A program made the position numbers and the translations under genes. Shown piece by piece: positions 29,825-39,469 of a stretch of DNA of 64,000 bases. Under the pieces are notes generated by a model. That model was not told where the DNA came from. It saw only the letters and a list, made by a program, of their open reading frames with translations, and made no database searches. Position 1 is the stretch's first letter. The number at the start of each line of letters is the position of its first letter. This DNA is from Zobellella denitrificans (GTDB lineage Bacteria; Pseudomonadota; Gammaproteobacteria; Enterobacterales; Aeromonadaceae): assembly GCF_002237365.1 (NCBI RefSeq), contig NZ_NMUO01000004.1, positions 1 to 64,000 of the forward strand, written 5' to 3'.

Positions 29825-30664
29825 ATGCCTCCATTCAAATCGAGTGTGCTGTCGATAGTCTTGCTGCTGATGGCGCCGCCGGCCGGTGCGCAGGTGCCGG
29901 TCTTGCCGGAGCAAGGCTGGTCGCGGGAGCAGAAGACCTGGGCGCTCAACCTGGCGATAGTGGGCGGGGCCACCGCCTACGGGGTGGCGGTGTGGGACTG
30001 GGGTGAGTCCAGCTTCGGCACCCAGAGCGAGGGCTGGTTCGGCCGCGATACCGAGCACGGCGGCGCCGACAAGCTGGGCCACGCCTATACCGGCACCGCG
30101 GCCACGGCCCTGTCGGCCGCCCTCTACCGCCGCTGGGGCTACGACGATGCCGAGGCGGCCCGGCTGGGCGCCCTCAGCGGCCTGCTGCTGACCACCACGG
30201 TCGAGCTGGGCGATGGCTTTTCCCCGGAGCACGGCTTCAGCTGGGAAGATCAGGTGGTCAACCTGGCCGGGGTGGGGCTGGAATACCTGCGCCAGCGCCA
30301 TCCGGCCTGGCGCGAGCGGGTGCAGTTCCGCTGGGAGTACTGGCCGTCTCCCGCCGTGCGCCGGGGCCGGCACCACGACATTTTTACCGACTATTCGGGC
30401 TCGCGCTGGCTGCTCGCCTTTCCCCTGCACGCCTGGGGCGCCCAGGGAAACGCGCTGCGGTGGATAGAACTGCAGGCGGGCTACGGCAGCCGCGGCTTTG
30501 CCGAGCGGGATCGCGACTTTTTCGACCGGCCCGGGCGGCATCCTTTTATTGGCGTCGGCCTCCATCTTCCTCTGGCGCTCGGGCTCCTCGGCGCCGGCCC
30601 CGCCACCCGGCGCTGGTTCGAGTATATCCAGGTTCCCGGCACCGCCCTGCCGCTGCCACCATGA
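29825..30664 (+). CDS. DUF2279-like exported protein
   Basis: A 279-residue protein of unknown function. It begins with a signal peptide (MPPFKSSVLSIVLLLMAPPAGAQ). The central part, with DKLGHAYTGTAATALSAALYRRWGYDDAEAARLGA and ELGDGFSPEHGFSWEDQVVNLAGVGL, matches what I remember of the DUF2279 (YfiM-like) family of predicted periplasmic or outer-membrane-associated proteins. It stands alone between the his operon and the solute-binding protein genes. No catalytic motif is recognised. Confidence 0.7.
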   Translation: MPPFKSSVLSIVLLLMAPPAGAQVPVLPEQGWSREQKTWALNLAIVGGATAYGVAVWDWGESSFGTQSEGWFGRDTEHGGADKLGHAYTGTAATALSAALYRRWGYDDAEAARLGALSGLLLTTTVELGDGFSPEHGFSWEDQVVNLAGVGLEYLRQRHPAWRERVQFRWEYWPSPAVRRGRHHDIFTDYSGSRWLLAFPLHAWGAQGNALRWIELQAGYGSRGFAERDRDFFDRPGRHPFIGVGLHLPLALGLLGAGPATRRWFEYIQVPGTALPLPP

Positions 30665-30892
30665 GCTTCGGCTGACCCCCTTGATATAAGAAGATTGATC
30701 TTGCTCCTGTCAGGAATAGCCGTTCTATGGGAAAATCCCCACGTTTTGCGTGCCATCCAAGGGCGCGCTTTTTTATGGAGCAGTAATGACAGTTCGTCCC
30801 GATGCATGGAGCACCGCTTATCGCCCGCCTTTCCCTTGGGGTATCCCGCTTTCCGCTCAAGCCCGGCCCCGGGCTGCCGGGAGCCTGAGCCG

Positions 30893-31849
30893 ATGAAACG
30901 CCGTCGTTTCCTGTCCGGCCTGGCGACACTGCCCCTGTTGCCCTGGCTGGGCGCCTGCTCCGCCGCGCCCCTGCGCCTTGGCATCCATCCCTGGATCGGT
31001 TACGAGACCCTCTATCTGGCCCGTGACTTCGGCTGGCTGCCGCCGGCTATCCAGTTGCAGAGCGGCGCCAGTGCCAGCGACAGCCTGGCGGGACTGCAGC
31101 AGGATCGGCTCGACGCCGCCTGCCTGACCCTGGACGAGGTGCTGCTGGCGCGCGGCGCCGGCGTGCCCCTGACCATAGGGCTGGTATTCAATGTCTCGGC
31201 GGGGGCCGACATGGTGCTGGCCAGGGAGGGGATCCAGCGCCTGGAGCAGTTGGCCGGCAAGCGACTCGGGGTTGAACCCAATGCCCTGGGGACCCTGATG
31301 CTGGCCAAGGTGCTGCGCCGGGCCGGGCTGTCGCCGTCGGCGTTGACCCTGGTGGAGCTGGCGCCTGAGTCGCAGCTCGAGGCCTGGCGCGCAGGGCGGC
31401 TGGACGCGGTGATCACCTACGAGCCCACCGCCGGCCAGTTGCTGCAACTGGGTGCCCGGCGGCTGTTCGACAGCCGGGAGTTGCCGGACACCATCTTCGA
31501 TGTGCTGGCGGTACGGCGGGATCGCATCCGGCGGCCACAGCTGCAGGCTTTGACGGCCGCCCATTTCCGCGCCCTCGAACATATCCGCAGCAACCGCCAG
31601 GATGCCCTCTATCGCATCGCCGCCCGCCAGGGCGTGAGTCATGCCCTGGCCGAGCGGGCCTTGGCGGGCGTGGTGCTGCCGATGCTGTCGGCCAACCGCC
31701 GCTACCTGGTCGACGGGGAGGGCAAGCTGGCCCAGGCGGCGGCCCTGTTGGCCGAGCTGATGGCCGGCCAGGGTCTGCTGGCCCGGCCCGATGATCGGCA
31801 GGGGCTGTTTTCGCCGCTGTGGCTGCCATCGGAGCGGGAGCACGGATGA
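30893..31849 (+). CDS. NMT1/ABC-type solute-binding lipoprotein
   Basis: A 318-residue periplasmic binding protein of the nitrate/sulfonate/taurine (NMT1) class: LRLGIHPWIGYETLYLARDFGWL, ALGTLMLAKVLRRAGL and DAVITYEPTAGQLL are characteristic. The start MKRRRFLSGLATLPLLPWLGAC carries a twin-arginine-like motif followed by a lipobox, so it is probably a Tat-exported lipoprotein. An upstream frame to 30695 has no signal peptide and is not used. It overlaps the next gene, a binding-protein/GGDEF fusion, by four bases. No permease or ATPase is present, so sensing rather than transport is likely. Confidence 0.85.
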   Translation: MKRRRFLSGLATLPLLPWLGACSAAPLRLGIHPWIGYETLYLARDFGWLPPAIQLQSGASASDSLAGLQQDRLDAACLTLDEVLLARGAGVPLTIGLVFNVSAGADMVLAREGIQRLEQLAGKRLGVEPNALGTLMLAKVLRRAGLSPSALTLVELAPESQLEAWRAGRLDAVITYEPTAGQLLQLGARRLFDSRELPDTIFDVLAVRRDRIRRPQLQALTAAHFRALEHIRSNRQDALYRIAARQGVSHALAERALAGVVLPMLSANRRYLVDGEGKLAQAAALLAELMAGQGLLARPDDRQGLFSPLWLPSEREHG

Positions 31850-34557
31850 AACAGTCATTGTTGACCCCCTTGCTCGCCCTGCTGCTGTGCTTGCCGCTGC
31901 GGGCGGAAGAGATACTGACCCTGGGGGTGTTCGCCTATCGGGACAAGCCGGTGATGGAGGCGCAACTGCAGCCCCTGGTCGACTACCTGAGCCAGCAGCT
32001 CGAGGATGGCCGGGTGGTGCTGAAGGCACTGGACCAGGAGGAGATGGAGGCGGAGCTGGCCCGCAACGGTCTGGATCTGGTGTTCACCAACCCCAGTCAT
32101 TATCTGATCCTGCGCAGTCAGAATGCCCTGACCGGCGCCCTGGCAACCCGGATCAGCCGGGAACGCGGCCTGGCTACCAGCGCCCTGGGCGGGGTCATCA
32201 TCAGCCGGGCCGAACGCGAGGATCTCCATACCCTGGCCGATCTCAGGGGGCGGCGCCTGGCCATTCCGGGTATCAAGTTTCTTGGCGGCTACCAGGCGCA
32301 GGCCTATGAGCTGAAACAGGCCGGCATCGAACTGCCGGGCGGCGTAGACCTGGCCGAGCTGGGCAGCCATGACCGGGTGGTGGAGGCGGTGCTGGCCGGC
32401 CAGGCCGACGCCGGTTTTATCCGCACCGGCATGCTCGAGTCCCTGGTGGCCGAAGGCCGGCTCGCCGGGGACGAGTTCAGGGTGATCAACGCCCAGCACC
32501 TGCCCGGTTTTCCCTATGCGGTGTCGACCCGGCTCTACCCGGAATGGCCGATCCTGGCCCTGCCCCATGTCGAGGCGCGCCAGGTACGCCGCATCGCCAG
32601 TGCGTTGATGGCGCTGGCGCACCCCCATCCGGCGGCGGTGGCCGCCGGCATCGAAGGCTTTGCGCCGCCCGGCGACTACCTGCCGGTGGAAAACCTGGCG
32701 CGCAGCCTGCGCCTGCCCCCCTTCGACCTGGAGCCGGTGCTGACCCTCGAGGATCTGTGGCAGTACTACGGCCGCTGGATATTGTGGGGGGCCTTGCTGG
32801 TCGTGGTGTTGAGCGGCTCGACCGCGGCGCTGATCTGGCAGAACCGCCAGGTTCGCCTGAGCCGTCGACAGTTCCGGGAGCAGAGCCGGCGGCTGGAGGA
32901 AGTGATCTGGGGCACCAGCATAGGCACCTGGGAATGGTATGTGCAAACAGGGGAAACCGTGTTTAACGAGCGCTGGGCGGAGATCCTGGGCTATCGCCTG
33001 GAGGAACTGGCGCCGGTGAGCATCGACACCTGGCTGCGACTGGCCCATCCCGACGATCTGGCCCGTTCGGCCGAGCGGCTGGAGGCCTGCTTCAGCGGCA
33101 AGGAGGAGATCTACGAATGCGAGGCGCGCATGCGCCACAAGAACGGCGACTGGGTCTGGATCATGGACCGGGGACGGGTGGTGGAGTGGACGGACGACGG
33201 CAAGCCGCTGCGAATGTCGGGTACCCACCAGGACATCACCCAGCGCAAACGCCAGGAAGCCCTGATCGCCGGCAACGAAGAGCGGCTGCGCACCATCTTC
33301 GAGTTTCTGCCCATCGGCATCTCCCTGACCGACCGGGAGGGGCAGGTCATCGATTGCAACAGCGCCTCGGAACAGCTGCTGGGCATCAGCAAGGCCGAAC
33401 ACCTGGCGCGCAATTACCAGGACAAGGCCTGGACCATACTCAGGCCCGACGGCAGCCTGATGCCACCGGAAGAATATGCCAGTACCCGCGCCATGACGGA
33501 GGGCCGGCCGGTGCACGACGTGGCCATGGAGGTGCGAACCCCCACCGGCAGCACCTGGCTCAATGTCAGCGCCACGCCGCTGGATCATCCCCTCTACAGC
33601 CTGGTCATCGCCTATTTCGATATCACGGGGCAACGTCAGGCCGAGGCCCGCCAGCGGCTGGCGGCCAGCGTGTTCACCCATGCCCGGGAAGGCATCATGA
33701 TCACCGACAGCCGGGGGCACATCGTCGAGGTGAACGAGGCCTTCACCGCCATCACCGGCTACGGCCGGGCGGAGGTGCTGGGCCGGACGCCGCAGATATT
33801 GAGTTCGGGCCTGCAGCCGCCGGAATTCTATACCCGCATGTGGCAGGCCCTGGCCGGCCAGGGCCATTGGCAGGGGGAACTCTGGAACCGGCGCAAGGAC
33901 GGCGAGCTCTACGCCGAAATGCTCAATATCAGCGCGGTGCAGGACGGCGCCGGCCGGGTACAGAATTTCGTGGCGCTGTTTTCCGACATCACCGCCATCA
34001 AGCACCACCAGGCGGAGCTGGAGCGCATCGCCCATTGCGACGCCCTGACCGGCCTGCCCAACCGGGTGCTGCTGGCGGACCGCCTGCGGCAGGCCCTGGC
34101 CCGCTGTCGTCGCCAGGGCGGGGCCGTCGCGGTGATCTACCTGGATCTGGACGGCTTCAAGGCGGTCAACGATCGCCATGGCCACGGGGTGGGGGACGAG
34201 CTGCTGATCCGGGTGGCCCGGCGGATGCAGGAGGTGCTGCGGGAAAACGACACCCTGGCCCGGCTGGGGGGCGACGAGTTTGTCGCCGTGCTGTCCGACC
34301 TGGCGGTGGCGGAGGACTGCATCGCGGTGGTGGAGCGGTTGCTGATGGCCGCCGCCGCGCCGCTCCGGGTGCAGGAATGGACGCTGCAGGTGTCGGCCAG
34401 TATCGGTGTCGCCCTCTACCCCAGGGACGATGCGGATCCGGATCTGCTGCTGCGCCATGCGGATCAGGCCATGTACCTGGCCAAGCAGGCGGGCAAGAAC
34501 CGCTACCAGCTGTTCGGGGTGGCCGGTGCCGAGCCGGCCGTCGTGCCGGGCGGCTAG
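31846..34557 (+). CDS. PhnD-like binding domain-PAS-GGDEF diguanylate cyclase
   Basis: A 903-residue transmembrane sensor cyclase. After a signal peptide (MKQSLLTPLLALLLCLPLRA) comes a periplasmic PhnD-like binding domain (about 22-300; LTLGVFAYRDKP, NPSHYLILR, GGVIISRAE, DLRGRRLAIPG). A membrane helix near 312-332, three PAS domains and a GGDEF domain with GGDEF at 808-812 follow. REND five residues before GGDEF fits the RxxD inhibition site. The start ATG overlaps the stop of the solute-binding lipoprotein gene, suggesting two ligand-binding proteins feed one c-di-GMP output. The ligand is unknown; PhnD relatives bind phosphonates but many other ligands are possible. Confidence 0.9.
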   Translation: MKQSLLTPLLALLLCLPLRAEEILTLGVFAYRDKPVMEAQLQPLVDYLSQQLEDGRVVLKALDQEEMEAELARNGLDLVFTNPSHYLILRSQNALTGALATRISRERGLATSALGGVIISRAEREDLHTLADLRGRRLAIPGIKFLGGYQAQAYELKQAGIELPGGVDLAELGSHDRVVEAVLAGQADAGFIRTGMLESLVAEGRLAGDEFRVINAQHLPGFPYAVSTRLYPEWPILALPHVEARQVRRIASALMALAHPHPAAVAAGIEGFAPPGDYLPVENLARSLRLPPFDLEPVLTLEDLWQYYGRWILWGALLVVVLSGSTAALIWQNRQVRLSRRQFREQSRRLEEVIWGTSIGTWEWYVQTGETVFNERWAEILGYRLEELAPVSIDTWLRLAHPDDLARSAERLEACFSGKEEIYECEARMRHKNGDWVWIMDRGRVVEWTDDGKPLRMSGTHQDITQRKRQEALIAGNEERLRTIFEFLPIGISLTDREGQVIDCNSASEQLLGISKAEHLARNYQDKAWTILRPDGSLMPPEEYASTRAMTEGRPVHDVAMEVRTPTGSTWLNVSATPLDHPLYSLVIAYFDITGQRQAEARQRLAASVFTHAREGIMITDSRGHIVEVNEAFTAITGYGRAEVLGRTPQILSSGLQPPEFYTRMWQALAGQGHWQGELWNRRKDGELYAEMLNISAVQDGAGRVQNFVALFSDITAIKHHQAELERIAHCDALTGLPNRVLLADRLRQALARCRRQGGAVAVIYLDLDGFKAVNDRHGHGVGDELLIRVARRMQEVLRENDTLARLGGDEFVAVLSDLAVAEDCIAVVERLLMAAAAPLRVQEWTLQVSASIGVALYPRDDADPDLLLRHADQAMYLAKQAGKNRYQLFGVAGAEPAVVPGG

Positions 34558-34570
34558 CCCGGCGCATCGT

Positions 34571-34987
34571 TCAGAAATACTGGCAGTGATCCGCCTTCAG
34601 CGCCTTTTCGGACAGGAACCAGCCCGGATCGACGATGCCCGTGGCCGCCGGCATCAGCTCGGCCGGTGCCACCTCGAAGGTCTGGGCCGCGTAGCGGCAG
34701 CCGTAGAGGCGTACCCGCCCGGTGTCGGCCAGCAGTTGCAGGAAATCGGCGATCTCGGTGGGCTCGCCGTCCGCCGCCAGGCGGGCGCGCAGCCAGGCAT
34801 CGTCGGCGGCGTGGACCCCCTCGATGCGGCGCGATGCCGCCCCCGCCGGGGTCAGCACCCGCACCGCCCAGAGCACGAACAGCATGTCCACCTCTACCCC
34901 TTGTGTCGCCTGGGTATAGGCGAAGGTGAGGGGTGTCAGCAGCTTGTCGTAGGCGTCTTCGCGCACGACCATGGCCAGGTGTTTCAT
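34571..34987 (-). CDS. DsrE-like family protein
   Basis: A 138-residue cytoplasmic protein. [27 protein letters not shown] and the conserved-cysteine strand [16 protein letters not shown] fit the DsrE/DsrF-like fold of sulfur-relay proteins, and the ending [22 protein letters not shown] carries another cysteine near the C-terminus. The exact role is unknown. It is 36 bases downstream of the TPR gene and probably cotranscribed with it; its 3' end nearly meets the GGDEF gene on the other strand. Confidence 0.68.
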   Translation of the reverse strand: MKHLAMVVREDAYDKLLTPLTFAYTQATQGVEVDMLFVLWAVRVLTPAGAASRRIEGVHAADDAWLRARLAADGEPTEIADFLQLLADTGRVRLYGCRYAAQTFEVAPAELMPAATGIVDPGWFLSEKALKADHCQYF

Positions 34988-35023
34988 CGTTGCCTCCCGG
35001 GGCAGGCACTGCCCCGCCGTGGG

Positions 35024-36343
35024 TCAGGACAAGGCCGTGCGGCTTCTCGCCAGCAGGCTGCGGTTGATGCCGCTGTGGGGCTTGAGCGCCAGGCGCTCCC
35101 GGGCCAGCGCCTCGCCCAGCCGGGCGAAGCCGCCGCGCAGGGCCGCCTCGGCCAGGGTCAGGTCGATGATGTCCCGCTGGGCGTGGCTGCCGCCGAAGCG
35201 GTTGACGATATGGCGCGCACCGTAGAGCCGCTCCACCGCCAGCGGGTAGTCCCCGTGCCGGAAGGCGACGAAGCCCTCGATCAGCGGCCGGCCGGTTTCC
35301 CGGGCCCAGGCCGCGGTTTCGCCGTCCTCGTTGGCCTGGTACCGGGCCAGCAGCCGGGCGATCTTCTGCTCCTGCCCGGCGCCCAGGTAGGCCATGGCCG
35401 CGTGCCAGTCGTTGAAGGGATAAAGGCTGCCGTCGGCGTGTTGCTCCCACACCTCGGCCAGCTCCCGCCAGCGCGCGTCCGGCTCCAGGCCGGCCAGCTG
35501 CAGCCGCCACAACAGGGCAGTGGCGTCGACCAGATCCAGGGCGACCGTGCTCTGTCCCTCGCGCACCGGCCCGTCATAGAGCGCCAGGGCCTGGTCGGGC
35601 TGGCCCAGCTCCAGGTGGCACAGCGCCCGGTGCCACCAGTTGTGCACCTTGAAGAAGTTGTCATCCCCCGACCAGCAGGATTCCCGGCTCTGCATCCAGC
35701 CGATGCCGTCTTCGGGCCGGCCCTGCATTTCCATCACATGGGCCACGGCGTGATGGGCCCAGCAGTCGAGGGGCTCCAGCGCCAGGGCCTGCCGTCCCCG
35801 CTCCTCGGCCCGGCCATAGTCACCGCACTCCTCCAGCCCGAAGGCATGCATGCCGAGCAGGACGGAATAGCCCGGCAGCTCGGACGACCAGCAGGACAGG
35901 GCGCGGGCCAGCCGATCGCGCAGCGCCCGGGCGTTGGCGCGATAGAAGTCCAGCAGGTGACCGCATTGCAGCGCCACCATGTCCCTGGGGTGGTCGATGC
36001 TGTGCCGCTCGAGGGCGATTGCCGCGGCCGTCCAGCGTCCGTCGAGCAGGAGCCCGAGGGCGCCGAGGTGGGAAGCCTCGCGTTCGTTGAGACGCATGGC
36101 GCCGAGACGCCGGACCAGGGTGGCGGCCTCGCGCGAGGCCGCCGGCTCGGTGGCTCCGGCCAGGATATGCGCCTTCATGATGGCGGCCATGGCGAAGTCG
36201 GGCGCGAGTTCGAGGGCGCGGTCGAGCAGGCCGATGGGATCCCCCCGGTAGAGGTTGAACGCGGTCACGGCCTGGTCGAACAGGACGACGGCCTCCGCCG
36301 AGGCGCCGCTGAGGGTATTGCCTTGCTGATCGCTGAGCTTCAT
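35024..36343 (-). CDS. TPR protein of the TTC38 family
   Basis: A 439-residue helical-repeat protein resembling bacterial relatives of tetratricopeptide repeat protein 38. Typical segments are AVTAFNLYRGDPIGLLDRALELAPDFAMA, LLGMHAFGLEECGDYGRAEERGRQALALEPLDCWAHHAVAHVMEMQGR and the NWWHRALCHLELG block. No signal peptide or membrane helix is seen, so it is cytoplasmic. The function of bacterial members is not known to me. It is divergent from the AraC-type regulator and is followed by the DsrE-like gene. Confidence 0.75.
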   Translation of the reverse strand: MKLSDQQGNTLSGASAEAVVLFDQAVTAFNLYRGDPIGLLDRALELAPDFAMAAIMKAHILAGATEPAASREAATLVRRLGAMRLNEREASHLGALGLLLDGRWTAAAIALERHSIDHPRDMVALQCGHLLDFYRANARALRDRLARALSCWSSELPGYSVLLGMHAFGLEECGDYGRAEERGRQALALEPLDCWAHHAVAHVMEMQGRPEDGIGWMQSRESCWSGDDNFFKVHNWWHRALCHLELGQPDQALALYDGPVREGQSTVALDLVDATALLWRLQLAGLEPDARWRELAEVWEQHADGSLYPFNDWHAAMAYLGAGQEQKIARLLARYQANEDGETAAWARETGRPLIEGFVAFRHGDYPLAVERLYGARHIVNRFGGSHAQRDIIDLTLAEAALRGGFARLGEALARERLALKPHSGINRSLLARSRTALS

Positions 36344-36409
36344 GGTTGGACTCCCGGTAAGCGAACCTGACCGAGCCAGGGCCGCCTGTGCGGGCCCCCG
36401 GCTCTCCTG

Positions 36410-36418
36410 TGCTAAGAT
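36410..36418 (+). promoter_or_regulatory. Predicted extended -10 promoter of the AraC-type regulator
   Basis: TGC followed by TAAGAT forms an extended -10 element in an otherwise GC-rich divergent intergenic region, about 78 bases upstream of the regulator ATG. Confidence 0.4.
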
Positions 36419-36495
36419 TAGGCGCGGGGCACCGCCTGAACAATGCGCGGGGCGCCGGGACTTTTGCCCGATCCGCCGACCCTTCGGAGCCGTCC

Positions 36496-37470
36496 ATGGA
36501 TCCCATTTCCGACATAGTGCAGGGCCTGCACCTGAGTGGCGGCCTCTTTCTCGATGCGCAATTCGGCGCGCCCTGGTGCGTCGTCGCCCGGGTCGGGCCG
36601 GAGGACTGCCATCCGTTTTCCGCCACGCCCCGCCATCTCATCGCCTACCACTACGTGACCGAGGGCCAGTTGCAACTGCAGCTGGCCGGCCAGGCGCCGG
36701 TCAGCCTGAGTCGCGGCCACCTGGTGCTGTTGCCCCACAACGACGAGCACCGCCTGGGCAGCGACCTGACGCTGCCGGCGGTGGGGGTCGACGGCCTGAT
36801 CCGGCCGGCTGGGGAAGGGCAGAGCCTGCCCTCCATCCGCTACGGGGGGGAGGGGCCCCGGGCCCGGATCCTCTGCGGCTTTCTCGGCTGCGATGGGCCG
36901 GGGGATCCCTTGCTGCCGCTGCTGCCGGGGGCGCTGCTGCTCAGGGTGGCGGACGCGGCCACCGGGGACTGGATCGAGAGTTCCCTGCAGTTCGCCGCCC
37001 GGCAACTGGCGAGCGGCCGGCTGGAGTCCCCGGCGATGCTGGCCCGGCTGGCGGAACTGCTGTTTATCGAGGCGATCAACGGCTGGCTGCGGGCACAGCC
37101 GACGACTTCCCAAGGGTGGCTGGCGGGCTTGCGGGATCCCGTGGTCGGACGGGCGCTGGGGTTGCTGCATGGCCGCCCGGGCCAGCGCTGGACCACGACG
37201 CTGCTGGCGCGGGAGGCGGGGTTGTCGCGCTCGGCCTTTGCCGAACGGTTCCGGACGCTGCTGGGCGAGCCGCCGATGACCTACCTGGCCCGCTGGCGGA
37301 TGCAGGGGGCGGCCCGGCAACTGGCGGAATCCGCCTTGCCCCTGTCCCGCATTGCCCTCGAGGCGGGCTACGACTCCGAGGCGGCCTTCAACCGGGCTTT
37401 CAAGCGTGTCTTCGGGCTGCCGCCGGCGACCTGGCGCCGGCGGCAGCAAAGCGAAGACCCGGCGCCCTGA
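36496..37470 (+). CDS. AraC-family regulator with cupin sensing domain
   Basis: A 324-residue transcription factor. The N-terminal half (MDPISDIVQGLHLSGGLFLDAQFGAPWC) is of the AraC cupin_6 type. The C-terminal 100 residues carry two helix-turn-helix motifs, the second ending ISRIALEAGYDSEAAFNRAFKRVFGLPPATWRR-like (observed LSRIALEAGYDSEAAFNRAF). The ATG at 36496 is preceded by CGGAG; an earlier ATG in frame at 36388 lies upstream of the predicted promoter. It is divergent from the TPR/DsrE genes and likely controls them, though the inducer is unknown. Confidence 0.88.
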   Translation: MDPISDIVQGLHLSGGLFLDAQFGAPWCVVARVGPEDCHPFSATPRHLIAYHYVTEGQLQLQLAGQAPVSLSRGHLVLLPHNDEHRLGSDLTLPAVGVDGLIRPAGEGQSLPSIRYGGEGPRARILCGFLGCDGPGDPLLPLLPGALLLRVADAATGDWIESSLQFAARQLASGRLESPAMLARLAELLFIEAINGWLRAQPTTSQGWLAGLRDPVVGRALGLLHGRPGQRWTTTLLAREAGLSRSAFAERFRTLLGEPPMTYLARWRMQGAARQLAESALPLSRIALEAGYDSEAAFNRAFKRVFGLPPATWRRRQQSEDPAP

Positions 37471-37541
37471 AGCCGCCGGAGCCTGCCCGTCGCGGCGCTA
37501 TTTTGCTATCATCGGTTTTTTGCCAGCGGATACAGCTTGCC

Positions 37542-39461
37542 GTGGACGATCAGAACAGTTCAACGCTTTTTGCCGAGCAGGGCCCCCTGGCCCGGGCCAT
37601 CGACGGTTTTACCCCCAGGGCGGCTCAGGTGGCCATGGCGGCGGCGGTGGCCCGGGCGCTGGACGACCAGGTTCCCCTGGTCGTCGAAGCGGGCACCGGC
37701 ACCGGCAAGACCTACGCCTACCTGGCGCCGGTGCTGGCGGCGGGCAAGAAGGTGGTGCTCAGCACCGGTTCGCGCAACCTGCAGGAGCAGCTGTTCCACC
37801 GGGATCTGCCGACCCTGGTCGGGGCCATGGCCTACCATCATCCGGTGGCCCTGCTCAAGGGGCGGGCCAACTACCTCTGCCTGGAGCGGCTGGCGCTGTT
37901 GAACGATGCCGTGCCCGGGCTGTCGCCCGAGGGCCTGGCGGATCTGCAAAAGGTCAGGCGCTTCGCCCCGCTGACCACCAGCGGCGACGTGGGTGACATT
38001 CCGGGCCTGCCCGAACGCAGCGAGATACTGCCGCTCATCACCAGCACCAACGACAACTGCCTGGGGCGCGACTGCGGCCATTACCAGGACTGCCACCTGG
38101 TCAAGGCCAGGGCCAGGGCGATGGAGGCCCAGGTGGTGGTGGTCAACCATCATCTGTTCTTCGCCGACATGGCGGTACGGGACACCGGCTTCGGCCAGCT
38201 GATCCCCGACGCCGAGGCCTATATCCTGGACGAGGCCCACCAGTTGCCGGAGATCGCCGGCCAGTACTTCGGCCAGAGCCAGTCCAGCCGCCAGTTCGTG
38301 GAACTGGCGCGGGATCTGCGCCTGGCCCAGAAGGTGGAGGCCAGGGACATGGCGCAGCTGGGCAAGGCCGCGGATCAACTGGAGCGCAGCGCCCAGGATC
38401 TGCGACTCGCTTTCGGGCTGGAGGCGGGCCGCGGCCAGCTGAGGCCCATGCTGGCCCGTCCCGCCGTGGCCCAGGCGCTGGCGCGTCTTCGGGAAAGCCT
38501 GGAATTCTGCTACGAGGTGCTCAAGCTCGGCCTGGGGCGGGGCGAGCAGCTCGACCAGTGCTTCGAGCGGCTGATCGGCCTGCGCACCCAGCTGGAGTCG
38601 CTGACCCGGGTCGAGGAAAACGGCTATTCCTACTGGTTCGACTGCAGCCGGCTGCACGTCAGCCTGCACAAGACGCCGCTGTCGGTGGCGGAGCGCTTTG
38701 CCGCCGAGCTGGCCAAGGAGGGCGTGAGCTGGGTCTTCACCTCCGCCACCCTGGCGGTGGGCGACAGTTTCGCCCACTTTTGCGCCGATCTCGGGCTCGA
38801 ACGCTGCCGCACCTTGCAATTGGACAGCCCTTTTGATTACCCTCGCCAGTCCCGTCTGTGCGTGCCCCGCTACCTGCCCGAGACCAACGGGCCCGGCCGC
38901 GGCCGGGTGTTGGCCAACACCCTGGTCGACACCCTGGCCCGGGTGCCGGGGGGCAGCTTCTTCCTCTGCACCAGCTACCAGGTGATGAACGAGGTGGCCG
39001 AGGTGCTGCGCGCCCGGCTCGACCGTACCGTGCTGGTACAGGGGGAGGACAACAAGGTGCGGCTGCTGGAGCAGTTCGGCCAGGACGGCCGGGCGGTGCT
39101 GGTGGCCACCGGCAGCTTCTGGGAAGGCATAGACGTGCGCGGCGACGCCCTGCAGTGCGTGGTGATCGACAAGCTGCCCTTCAGCGCGCCGGACGATCCC
39201 CTGCTCAGCGCCCGGCTGGAGGATTGCCGGCGGCGGGGCGAGGACGGCTTCGCCCGGGTCCAGTTGCCCAAGGCCATCATCACCCTCAAGCAGGGGGTGG
39301 GGCGGTTGATCCGGGACGTGCAGGACAGGGGCGTGCTGGTGATCACCGACGGACGCCTGGTCAACCGGGCCTACGGCGCCGACTTTATCAGGAGCCTGCC
39401 GGCCATGCCGCGTACCCGCTCCCTGGAGCGGGTGGCCGAATTTCTATCAACCTTGGAGTAA
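37542..39461 (+). CDS. yoaA: YoaA, DinG-family iron-sulfur DNA helicase
   Basis: An ATP-dependent superfamily 2 helicase of 639 residues, close in length to E. coli YoaA (636), which works with DNA polymerase III chi in repair. Walker A is GTGTGKT at residues 51-57, the DEAH box is ILDEAHQLPE, and the Fe-S cysteines are in NYLCLE and NDNCLGRDCGHYQDC. Helicase motifs FTSATL, SFWEGIDVRGD and KQGVGRLIRD are intact. The start is the GTG at 37542 (VDDQNSSTLFAEQGPLARAI), which gives the family N-terminus; the longer in-frame extension overlaps the AraC gene and is not coding. Confidence 0.95.
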   Translation: MDDQNSSTLFAEQGPLARAIDGFTPRAAQVAMAAAVARALDDQVPLVVEAGTGTGKTYAYLAPVLAAGKKVVLSTGSRNLQEQLFHRDLPTLVGAMAYHHPVALLKGRANYLCLERLALLNDAVPGLSPEGLADLQKVRRFAPLTTSGDVGDIPGLPERSEILPLITSTNDNCLGRDCGHYQDCHLVKARARAMEAQVVVVNHHLFFADMAVRDTGFGQLIPDAEAYILDEAHQLPEIAGQYFGQSQSSRQFVELARDLRLAQKVEARDMAQLGKAADQLERSAQDLRLAFGLEAGRGQLRPMLARPAVAQALARLRESLEFCYEVLKLGLGRGEQLDQCFERLIGLRTQLESLTRVEENGYSYWFDCSRLHVSLHKTPLSVAERFAAELAKEGVSWVFTSATLAVGDSFAHFCADLGLERCRTLQLDSPFDYPRQSRLCVPRYLPETNGPGRGRVLANTLVDTLARVPGGSFFLCTSYQVMNEVAEVLRARLDRTVLVQGEDNKVRLLEQFGQDGRAVLVATGSFWEGIDVRGDALQCVVIDKLPFSAPDDPLLSARLEDCRRRGEDGFARVQLPKAIITLKQGVGRLIRDVQDRGVLVITDGRLVNRAYGADFIRSLPAMPRTRSLERVAEFLSTLE

Positions 39462-39469
39462 CAGACAGC

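Noticed and set aside
31855-34458. 867-codon minus-strand frame opposite the PhnD-PAS-GGDEF gene
   Set aside because: Antisense shadow of a well-supported gene; composition is Gln/His-rich and unlike any protein family.
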